Below, piece by piece: positions 6,451 to 12,565 of a stretch of 13,567 nucleotides of DNA. Under the pieces are notes generated by a model that was not told the DNA's origin, did not search any database, and saw only the letters and a program-made list of their open reading frames with translations. The translations under genes and the position numbers were made by a program. Origin of the DNA: Methanobacteriaceae archaeon (GTDB lineage: Archaea > Methanobacteriota > Methanobacteria > Methanobacteriales > Methanobacteriaceae); NCBI GenBank assembly GCA_011620845.1, contig WOYJ01000192.1, positions 1 to 13,567 on the forward strand. Reading direction: 5' to 3'. Positions within the stretch are counted from its first letter, which is position 1. Every line of letters begins with the position of its first letter.

Positions 6451-7812
6451 ATGTTTATATCAACAAACAAATGTGAAGGGTTAGGAGAATGCATCAAAGA
6501 ATGCCCTACCGGGGCTATAAGATTAATTGATGGAAAAGCATTCAGCTGCATAACCTGCGGAGCCTGTGCGGATGCCTGTCCCAACAAAGCCATAAAAAAG
6601 AATCGATACGGAGGCTACGTGGTGGACCGGGCTAAATGCAACGCCTGCGGAGTCTGCGAGATGACCTGCCCGGTAAACAGCATAAAAATAGAAGATAACC
6701 TGGTTAAGGGAATATGCGCCCGCTGCGGTATCTGTGCAGATATATGTCCACTGAACGCCAGGATAGACGCCTTCGATGTAATCGAGGAAAGACAGCTCCA
6801 ATTTTTACAGTCACTCAACTTAACCATCCAACCAGAAGTCAGGATGCAAAAAGAAGGGGAAAAAGTAGAGAGAATGGGTTTAGTCACCGACTATGATAAA
6901 TGCACCCTCTGCAAGCGATGTGAATACTACTGCCCTACCGATGCCATTATGGTAGATGTGGATCTGGAAGGGAAATGTACCGAGTGCAGAATCTGTGAAG
7001 ACGTCTGTCCAGCCGGTGCCATAACCGACACAACCATAGATGAAGATAAATGTACATTATGCCTTAAATGCGTTAAAGAATGCCCCAACAGGGCTATAAC
7101 CATAGAAGACTTCACCGTGAAAATAAACAAGCCAGAACCAGGCGAAGAAATAACAGGAAAAATAGTATCCTGCCTCAACTGTGGCCTGTGCACCGAAGCA
7201 TGCAGCCACGGGGCACTGAAGATGGTGGATGGGAAAATACGCTACGACCCCACCTTCTGTGAGGAATGCGAAGAAATGGAGTGTCTGGATGTCTGCCCGG
7301 TTGGCACCTTACGTTTATCAGATGAACCAGAAAGGAGAATCAAAGGATTCTGTGTATCCTGCGGTAACTGTGTCCAGGCCTGTGATGTAAATGAGGCGCG
7401 AAGCTTCCAGAACACCACCTGGGAAGGAGATGTCACCAAAGACTGCATATCATGCGGAGTATGTGCAGAGATATGTCCCAAAGAAGCCATCACCCTCAAG
7501 AAGGGTTCCATCAATGTTGACCTAAGTAAATGCATCCTCTGTGAAAAATGCGGTATCCACTGTCCAGCGGATGCCATACCCAAAACTACCATGCTTAAAA
7601 AATCTATAAAAGAAGGATTCACCTTCGTACAGGACAAACTATGCATGAACTGCAAATTATGCACCAAGATATGTCCAGAGGAAGCCATAACGGAAACAGA
7701 AGATGGTAGAATCGTGGTGGATGACGAAAAATGCATATACTGCGGAGCGTGTTCCAATGCCTGTCCAGCCAGGGCCATACTATTTGAAAGAGAATTCGAG
7801 GTGGCACCATGA
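6451..7812 (+). CDS. ehbK: Energy-converting hydrogenase B subunit K, polyferredoxin
   Basis: A 453-residue polyferredoxin with 14 consecutive ferredoxin-type cysteine motifs, forming about seven 2x[4Fe-4S] modules. Twelve read C-x2-C-x2-C-x3-C (most followed by Pro). The first (C8, C14, C18) has Leu11 where the second Cys is expected, and the ninth is expanded to C-x2-C-x4-C-x3-C. A linker without cysteines (about residues 103-149) separates motifs 1-4 from 5-14. The protein should act as an electron wire between the hydrogenase and ferredoxin partners on the cytoplasmic side. The count of 14 agrees with my recollection of EhbK in Methanothermobacter. The start has GGAGT eight bases upstream. 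It ends overlapping ehbL by four bases (ATGA). Internal sequence similarity between modules reflects domain duplication. Confidence 0.92.
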   Translation: MFISTNKCEGLGECIKECPTGAIRLIDGKAFSCITCGACADACPNKAIKKNRYGGYVVDRAKCNACGVCEMTCPVNSIKIEDNLVKGICARCGICADICPLNARIDAFDVIEERQLQFLQSLNLTIQPEVRMQKEGEKVERMGLVTDYDKCTLCKRCEYYCPTDAIMVDVDLEGKCTECRICEDVCPAGAITDTTIDEDKCTLCLKCVKECPNRAITIEDFTVKINKPEPGEEITGKIVSCLNCGLCTEACSHGALKMVDGKIRYDPTFCEECEEMECLDVCPVGTLRLSDEPERRIKGFCVSCGNCVQACDVNEARSFQNTTWEGDVTKDCISCGVCAEICPKEAITLKKGSINVDLSKCILCEKCGIHCPADAIPKTTMLKKSIKEGFTFVQDKLCMNCKLCTKICPEEAITETEDGRIVVDDEKCIYCGACSNACPARAILFEREFEVAP

Positions 7813-8294
7813 AAGACTTTATCCGGGTATTCCTGGAAGGAATCATCAACAACTCTAAAAGAATATTGTTCGCCTCAGATCGGGTTACCGATATTGAAAT
7901 GAGGAATAAAATCCTGGAAGGAAGGGTTACACCCACCGATAAAGTGGCAGAGATACCCTGTATCGGCTGCGGGGGATGTAGCAACGTCTGTCCCACGGGA
8001 GCCGTAACCATGCTGGATCTGGATGAACCAGTGGAGATCATCGAAGGAATGGTCAAAAAACAGATCCCAGTTTTAAACAGTGAAAAATGCGTAAACTGCT
8101 ACTACTGCCATGACTTCTGCCCATTATACGCCCTGTTTGGTAAAGCAGGTACCATACACCCCAACGATGTGGGTGAAGTGGAACTGGATATTGGGGACCT
8201 CCTGGAAAAGCCCATAAAAATATCAGACGATAAATTAACCTTTATAGCACAGTACTTATCAGATTCAACCGTGTTAAAGAAGAGGAAAATTTAA
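7809..8294 (+). CDS. ehbL: Energy-converting hydrogenase B subunit L, 2x[4Fe-4S] ferredoxin-like
   Basis: A 161-residue protein with two [4Fe-4S] motifs: C51-C54-C57-C61 (CIGCGGCSNVCP) and C94-C97-C100-C104 (CVNCYYCHDFCP). They sit in an order like that of NuoI/EchF-type subunits, which carry electrons between the hydrogenase small subunit and ferredoxin. The N-terminal 45 residues are basic and helical; the C-terminal 50 are acidic without cysteines. No membrane segment is seen. It overlaps ehbK by four bases and is followed by a 48-base gap with a TATA-like sequence before the hydrogenase small subunit. Assignment by motifs and position is firm. Confidence 0.9.
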   Translation: MKDFIRVFLEGIINNSKRILFASDRVTDIEMRNKILEGRVTPTDKVAEIPCIGCGGCSNVCPTGAVTMLDLDEPVEIIEGMVKKQIPVLNSEKCVNCYYCHDFCPLYALFGKAGTIHPNDVGEVELDIGDLLEKPIKISDDKLTFIAQYLSDSTVLKKRKI

Positions 8295-8325
8295 TTTATA
8301 TATGTTCATTTAAGACAGCCCCAAA
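8280..8325 (+). promoter_or_regulatory. Possible internal promoter upstream of ehbM
   Basis: Directly after the ehbL stop there is TTTATATAT (8295-8303), a near-consensus archaeal TATA box, preceded by an A/G-rich stretch (8281-8290) that could be a BRE. Transcription would start near 8325, about 18 bases before the ATG of ehbM. If active, it would give separate expression of the hydrogenase core genes ehbM-P. Only the sequence match is seen; activity is inferred. Confidence 0.45.
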
Positions 8326-8342
8326 TTTAAAAAGTGATTATC

Positions 8343-8789
8343 ATGAGTTTAAAATCATATTCAAGGGCCAGAGCCGTTCACGTCATGCTGGTCTACACAG
8401 GCGGATGTAACGGCTGTGACATTGAAATAGTCAACTGTGTTCTCTCACCAAAATACGATATCGAGCAGTATAAGATATTCTTAACCTGGAACCCCCGGGA
8501 AGCCGATGTACTGGTGGTCACCGGCCCGGTAACCAGACACAACAAGGAACCGTTAAAGGCCATCTATGAAGCCATCCCTGAACCCAAAGCAGTGATAGCA
8601 GCCGGAGCATGCGCACTCATGGGAGGGGTCTACAAGAACATAAACGGAGACATACCCTCTGAAGAGATATGCGGACCAGTAGATGAGGTAATCCCTGTAG
8701 ATGCCAAGGTACCCGGTTGTGCTGTAAGGCCGGAGGATGTCCTAGCGGGAGCAGTGGCTGCACTGCCGTTATTGCTAGATGCTGAATGA
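8343..8789 (+). CDS. ehbM: Energy-converting hydrogenase B subunit M, [NiFe] hydrogenase small subunit
   Basis: A 148-residue small subunit of a group 4 [NiFe] hydrogenase, related to NuoB/EchC. The four ligands of the proximal [4Fe-4S] cluster are present: C22 and C25 (GGCNGCDIE), C90 (GACALMGG) and C126 (VPGCAVRPE). The usual PGCPxxPE appears as PGCAVRPE, so Ala replaces the Pro after the last Cys, a small deviation. I choose the ATG at 8343 over an in-frame GTG at 8334 because AAGTGAT at 8332-8338 serves as ribosome binding site. No signal peptide or extra cluster domain occurs, as expected for energy-converting hydrogenases. It passes electrons from the nickel site in EhbN to EhbL/EhbK. 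A 77-base AT-rich gap without a gene follows. Confidence 0.93.
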   Translation: MSLKSYSRARAVHVMLVYTGGCNGCDIEIVNCVLSPKYDIEQYKIFLTWNPREADVLVVTGPVTRHNKEPLKAIYEAIPEPKAVIAAGACALMGGVYKNINGDIPSEEICGPVDEVIPVDAKVPGCAVRPEDVLAGAVAALPLLLDAE

Positions 8790-8866
8790 CCTCATAAAAA
8801 TTGGAATTAAAAATCAACAATATTTAGAACTTAAAATTTACTCAAAATATCAATCAGGTGTAAGTG

Positions 8867-10012
8867 ATGGAAGAAGACAACAAAATAACTGATGAAACCC
8901 CGAAGAAACAGGTAATCGAGACGGAAGTTCCACTGGGACCCGTGCACTCGGCCGCTATAGAACCATACCGGGTACGGTTATTTGTGGAAGATGAAATAGT
9001 TAAAGATGCAGAGATAACTGTAGGAGTAAATCACCGGGGAGTGGAACGTATAATGGAAGGCCTGCCTGTAGAGAAGGCCAACAGCCTCACCGAGAAGATC
9101 TGCGGTATATGTTCTAACAGCCACATCTGGAACTCGGTAATGGTAGCTGAAAAGGCCCTGGGAACAGAAGTACCAGAAAGAGCCCAGTATATAAGAGTTA
9201 TAATGGAGGAACTGGAAAGGTTACATAGCCACATGCTGTACCTGGCCCATGGAAACGAGGTATTAGGCCATGAAACCTTTTCCATGAGATTATTCTATAT
9301 CAGAGAAACAGTAATGGAACTGCTACGCATGATCGGAGGTAACCGGGTGCAGTACGGTGTGCCTATCATTGGGGGAATCAGACCCCGTGCTGAACTCAAC
9401 CAGATGAAACTCCAGAAGATAACCGAGGGAATGAATTATATAGAGGAAAAAATAACCAACTTCGCCGAGCGATTCATATCAGATTCCATGATCATGTCCC
9501 GTATAACCGGGGTAGGCATCCTTACCAAGGAAGATGCCATAAGATTATCAGCCACCGGGCCAACTCTACGTGCCACAGGAGTGGAAGTAGATTTAAGGAC
9601 GGATATGAAGGAGTACGATCCCTTTGAATTTGATGTGATAACCCAGGATGATGGAGACGTAAAATCCCAGCTTCTCGTACGGGTCCTGGAGATCCTGGAA
9701 GCTATCAAGATTATTAGACAGGCCGTGAAACACCTCCCCGAAGGCCCAATAACCAACCGTAGCTGGGAGATGCAGGACACCCCCATAACCAAAAGTTACA
9801 TCGAAGTACCACGGGGGAAACTGTATCATTCCTACTACCTGGATGAGGGTAGAGTGAGAAATGTAATCGTGAGAACCCCTTCCATCACCAACATAGGGGC
9901 TATGGAGCACGCCTGTATCGGAAACCATATTACCGATGCCCAGCTGGCTGTGGTACAGTGCGACCCCTGTTTCACCTGTACTGACCGGGCTATACAGATA
10001 ATCCAGTTATAG
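8867..10012 (+). CDS. ehbN: Energy-converting hydrogenase B subunit N, [NiFe] hydrogenase large subunit
   Basis: A 381-residue catalytic large subunit of a group 4 [NiFe] hydrogenase (EchE/NuoD-like). Both nickel-binding motifs are intact: C79 and C82 in EKICGICSNSH, and C368 and C371 in DPCFTCTDR near the C terminus. The typical LGPVHSAAIEPYR start (residues 23-35) and HRGVE (56-60) are also seen. Only seven residues (AIQIIQL) follow the last motif, so a long cleavable C-terminal tail is lacking; this suggests maturation without proteolytic trimming, as inferred for some Ech-type enzymes. The ATG at 8867 is preferred to the GTG at 8864 because AGGTG lies eight bases upstream of it. It oxidises H2 in the cytoplasm at the membrane face. 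Confidence 0.95.
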   Translation: MEEDNKITDETPKKQVIETEVPLGPVHSAAIEPYRVRLFVEDEIVKDAEITVGVNHRGVERIMEGLPVEKANSLTEKICGICSNSHIWNSVMVAEKALGTEVPERAQYIRVIMEELERLHSHMLYLAHGNEVLGHETFSMRLFYIRETVMELLRMIGGNRVQYGVPIIGGIRPRAELNQMKLQKITEGMNYIEEKITNFAERFISDSMIMSRITGVGILTKEDAIRLSATGPTLRATGVEVDLRTDMKEYDPFEFDVITQDDGDVKSQLLVRVLEILEAIKIIRQAVKHLPEGPITNRSWEMQDTPITKSYIEVPRGKLYHSYYLDEGRVRNVIVRTPSITNIGAMEHACIGNHITDAQLAVVQCDPCFTCTDRAIQIIQL

Positions 10013-10044
10013 GAGAAAGGTTACGATAATAGGAGATTTAAATA

Positions 10045-11043
10045 ATGACCGTCGTTGACTCATTAATCGCGTTAATCGCAGTAATAGGAACGTTAATAGT
10101 GGCCTTCGTGGTAAGTGTTTGGCTGCCTGGTATCGAGCGGAAATTCGTCCACGCCAGGATACAGCAGAGGATAGGCCCACCCATCTCAAGCCCTGGTTTA
10201 ATGGCTCCCATTAAATTCTTCTTTAAAGAGATAATCAATCCCAACTCTCCCATGCCGGGACTCTATAATTCACTACCAATTATAGGGATAATCATAACCA
10301 TACTGCTTTTAATCATAGTCATGCCCCAACTGTATTTCCTGGCTGCTTTTGCAAGCGTTGTAGCTCTGGTGGGGCTTTTGAAGGTCGAGGAGATCCTGTA
10401 CATGTTCATGGGTTCCCTTTCAAAATCAGTTTTATCCATCAGGATGCCCTTCCCAGATCTGGTTAAAGGTGCCAAGCATCGGGACGTTCCCCGGTCATTT
10501 GTAGAGGAACTGAGTTCCATGCGGGCGTTTAGATTAATCGCCTTCGGATCATTCCCTATCTACATTGCCATCTTCGTACCAGTGGCCATGGCCGGCAGCA
10601 TATTCCTGAATGACATCGTCGCCTACCAGCAACTTCACGGACCGGTTCTATTCACCTTAGGAGGTATACTGGGAGCTATAGTCTTCTTCGTAGGATTCAT
10701 GATACTCCTGAACGAGTACCCCTTCGTCATACTCAAAACTAAGGCAGACGTTATAGAAGGACCACTACTGGAATACGCATCTAAATACAGGGCTTACGTC
10801 TATATAAGTCGAGGTCTTCTGATATTCGTACTTTCCAGTATTTTCGCTACTTTGTTTCTGGGATTACCACCTAACTTACTGAGCTGGACCATACTGCTCA
10901 ATATAGTAGTGGCTCTGGCATTCACCATAATCATGGCGATAGTAAGCGCATTCTCCCCAATATTCACCTATAAGCAGTTCTATCCAGTGGTAGCTGGTGT
11001 TTCAATACTGGGTGTACTGGCCATCATAGCATCCTTCCTGTAA
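10045..11043 (+). CDS. ehbO: Energy-converting hydrogenase B subunit O, NuoH-like membrane anchor
   Basis: A 332-residue membrane protein with about eight helices, of the NuoH/HycD/EchB family. Family features are visible: the first helix followed by WLPGIERKFVHARIQQRIGP (residues 27-46), a loop LSKSVLSIRMPF, and an acidic loop (LLNEYPFVILKTKADVIEG) with charged residues that in complex I sit near the quinone/coupling site. It anchors the hydrogenase subunits EhbM/N to the membrane and links redox chemistry to the ion channels. The ATG has an AGGAGAT site ten bases upstream, 32 bases after ehbN. Family and role are well supported. Confidence 0.93.
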   Translation: MTVVDSLIALIAVIGTLIVAFVVSVWLPGIERKFVHARIQQRIGPPISSPGLMAPIKFFFKEIINPNSPMPGLYNSLPIIGIIITILLLIIVMPQLYFLAAFASVVALVGLLKVEEILYMFMGSLSKSVLSIRMPFPDLVKGAKHRDVPRSFVEELSSMRAFRLIAFGSFPIYIAIFVPVAMAGSIFLNDIVAYQQLHGPVLFTLGGILGAIVFFVGFMILLNEYPFVILKTKADVIEGPLLEYASKYRAYVYISRGLLIFVLSSIFATLFLGLPPNLLSWTILLNIVVALAFTIIMAIVSAFSPIFTYKQFYPVVAGVSILGVLAIIASFL

Positions 11044-11065
11044 AATATAAAGAATGAGTGATTTG

Positions 11066-11080
11066 ATAACTTAAAGTTAT
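11066..11080. repeat. 15-base palindrome before ehbP
   Basis: ATAACTTAAAGTTAT is a perfect odd palindrome: seven-base arms around one A. It lies 22 bases after the ehbO stop and directly before the GGTGAT ribosome binding site of ehbP. In RNA it could form a short, weak six-base-pair stem with a three-base loop. In DNA it could be a dimer-binding site. Function is unknown. Confidence 0.6.
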
Positions 11081-11092
11081 ACCGGTGATGAA

Positions 11093-11365
11093 ATGAAATT
11101 CGTAGTAAGACCCTTACATATCATAAGTGTAGGTGGCTACATCGTGGAAACAGACTTTCCCTACCGTAACATAATTGTGGTCAACCCTACCGAAGAACCA
11201 ATAAAAATCGACATACCCATATTCTCCGAAGACTGGATCGAAAGACACCGCCAGCTAGGCCTGGAAATCATCCCCATAAAGGAAGAAGAAACCTTCTTAA
11301 GTAACTTCAGAAGGGCTAAGGTGAAACTGGATAAGTTGAAAGCGGAACTGGGTGTTGAAGACTAA
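11093..11365 (+). CDS. ehbP: Energy-converting hydrogenase B subunit P, small soluble protein
   Basis: A 90-residue protein without cysteines or membrane segments. The first half is beta-rich and hydrophobic (MKFVVRPLHIISVGGYIVET); the second half is a charged helix (about 60-88) rich in Lys and Glu. No known domain is recognised; the name comes from position directly after the NuoH-like gene and from size. A perfect GGTGATGA ribosome binding site lies just before the ATG. It is the last gene of the plus-strand operon; only eight bases separate its stop from that of the convergent flavoprotein gene, and no further ehb gene follows. It may be an assembly or peripheral subunit. Confidence 0.78.
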   Translation: MKFVVRPLHIISVGGYIVETDFPYRNIIVVNPTEEPIKIDIPIFSEDWIERHRQLGLEIIPIKEEETFLSNFRRAKVKLDKLKAELGVED

Positions 11366-11392
11366 TTTCTTCTTTAAACTATTTTTACACTT
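11363..11392 (+). terminator. T-rich end of the ehb operon
   Basis: After the ehbP stop comes TTTCTTCTTT (11366-11375) and then ATTTTTAC (11381-11388), oligo-T tracts of the kind that end archaeal transcription. No hairpin is seen. The second tract lies inside the 3' end of the convergent gene, so any read-through would be antisense to it. Assigned only by composition and position. Confidence 0.4.
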
Positions 11393-12027
11393 GCGAACTT
11401 AACTCCCATTTCATAGGCTTTCTCAAGATCCTCAGGAAATACTTCTTTTCTTCTTTTAGCCTTGTGTTTTTCATCGAAACGAGTGGCAACTACTTTTGAA
11501 TAATCATTGAACTGGTAGGTGTCGAAGCTGAAAAGGGATTCTGAAGAGCCAAAGAGGGTTTTCAGAGTTCTTTGGTTGATATCGATATGTCCACTGTATC
11601 CAAATTCTTTTAATTGCTCTTCGGTAATATTCATAGTGTAAATAAAGCCTGTTTTTATCTTTTTAGGGAAAAGCGTCCGTGTAGGATTGGTATATGTCAG
11701 GTTGGGAAACATCAAGCGCTCCATGAAGGATCTCATTTCACCGGAAACAGTTCCGAAATAGATTGGAGAGCCAAGAATAATGGCATCTGATTTTTTAATC
11801 CCTTCAAAGATATCTGTGAGGTCATCCTTCACAGCACACCTACCGTAACTTTCACCACCAATAATTTTACAGGAAAAACAACTGATACATCCCTTATAGT
11901 TTAGATCATATAGATGGACCAGTTCAGTTTCAGCTCCCTGTGACTCTGCCCCTTCAAGGGCTTTTTTAAGCAGGGTTGCAGTGTTCCATTCCTTCCGGGG
12001 GCTGCCGTTAAATGCAAACACCTTCAT
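11374..12027 (-). CDS. Flavodoxin-fold NAD(P)H-dependent FMN reductase / iron-sulfur flavoprotein-like
   Basis: A 217-residue protein of the NADPH-dependent FMN reductase-like flavodoxin family. The FMN phosphate loop is at residues 8-16 (GSPRKEWNT), and the flavin ring-binding segment is GSPIYFGTVSGEMRSFME (86-103). A cysteine cluster C47-x2-C50-x2-C53-x10-C64 resembles the compact [4Fe-4S] motif of methanogen iron-sulfur flavoprotein (Isf, C-x2-C-x2-C-x4-7-C), but the last spacing is longer, so cluster binding is uncertain. Isf-type proteins move electrons to O2 or peroxide. It starts three bases after the SRPBCC gene stop, with GAGAGGT as ribosome binding site, so the two are cotranscribed. 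It converges on ehbP; a functional link to hydrogenase ferredoxin is possible but not shown. Confidence 0.83.
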   Translation of the reverse strand: MKVFAFNGSPRKEWNTATLLKKALEGAESQGAETELVHLYDLNYKGCISCFSCKIIGGESYGRCAVKDDLTDIFEGIKKSDAIILGSPIYFGTVSGEMRSFMERLMFPNLTYTNPTRTLFPKKIKTGFIYTMNITEEQLKEFGYSGHIDINQRTLKTLFGSSESLFSFDTYQFNDYSKVVATRFDEKHKAKRRKEVFPEDLEKAYEMGVKFASVKIV

Positions 12028-12030
12028 TAT

Positions 12031-12477
12031 TTACCTCTCTAAAATTCCTTCATCTTCAGCTTCCCTTTTTAAAGCCCTATTCATAGCTTCAAACCCAGAT
12101 TCAGTATCTTTCAACATACCGGAGACCAGTGAGACAAGCAGTCCTGTGAACTCTTCTTTCTGGATAAATAGAACTTTGTTCTCATCTATTTTCTCGATAA
12201 TTAAGCTATGTTCACCATCAAGCAATTTAGGTATCCATAGAGCTCCTAGCCATCTTAACTCCTTTTCTGGTTTGTAATTCAATATTTTCGGCTTGAATCT
12301 CATCCCATTTGAGTTTGGTGGTTTTATAAAAACATCGAGTTGAGCTCCTTCAATCTGATCGCCTGAAATTTCCAAAATAAAAGGATTCCAGTGGGGATAA
12401 TGGTCAAAATCGGTGAGTATATCCCAGACAACGCCAGCCGGGGCATTAATCTCGATTTCAGTGTGGATCTCTTTCAT
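12031..12477 (-). CDS. SRPBCC (START-like) domain protein
   Basis: A 148-residue protein of the SRPBCC superfamily (polyketide cyclase/dehydrase-type, START-like). The N-terminal pattern HTEIEINAPAGVVWDILTDF with WNPFI shortly after (residues 5-34) is typical, followed by beta strands (around LRWLGALWIP) and a C-terminal amphipathic helix. Such proteins form a hydrophobic cavity that binds lipids or other ligands; the ligand here is unknown. There is no signal peptide. The ATG at 12477 has no clear ribosome binding site and may be a leaderless or near-leaderless start. It forms a pair with the flavoprotein gene (gap three bases). A 16-base tandem repeat lies 44 bases upstream. Confidence 0.85.
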   Translation of the reverse strand: MKEIHTEIEINAPAGVVWDILTDFDHYPHWNPFILEISGDQIEGAQLDVFIKPPNSNGMRFKPKILNYKPEKELRWLGALWIPKLLDGEHSLIIEKIDENKVLFIQKEEFTGLLVSLVSGMLKDTESGFEAMNRALKREAEDEGILER

Positions 12478-12520
12478 GAATTAGATTATGTTTTTCAAGT
12501 CAGAAAAATTTTTAGAACAC

Positions 12521-12552
12521 ACCGATGATTCAGAGTACCGATGATTCAGAGT
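12521..12552. repeat. Perfect 16-base tandem duplication
   Basis: The unit ACCGATGATTCAGAGT occurs twice head to tail, at 12521-12536 and 12537-12552, with no mismatch. It lies in the 88-base gap between the broken oxidoreductase gene and the SRPBCC gene, in what would be the latter's promoter region. It could be a recent slippage duplication or a doubled regulator site. Confidence 0.9.
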
Positions 12553-12565
12553 ATTATCCAATCAC

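Noticed and set aside
6451..7812. Periodic sequence repeats that could suggest a CRISPR array or tandem repeat element
   Set aside because: The periodicity comes from repeated ferredoxin domains (CxxCxxCxxxCP); DNA copies are diverged and continuous in frame.
7242..8056. Long minus-strand frames (178 and 145 codons) across ehbK/ehbL
   Set aside because: They are mirror frames of the Cys-rich polyferredoxin genes, with no ribosome binding site and low-complexity Ser/His/Gln content; the plus strand carries clear [4Fe-4S] motifs.
8790..8866. ehbM-ehbN gap as an RNA gene or promoter
   Set aside because: It is AT-rich with no clear TATA box, stable hairpin or ORF; only the AGGTG ribosome binding site of ehbN is recognisable.
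9031..9928. Minus-strand frames inside ehbN
   Set aside because: Shadow frames of the intact [NiFe] large subunit, without start signals.
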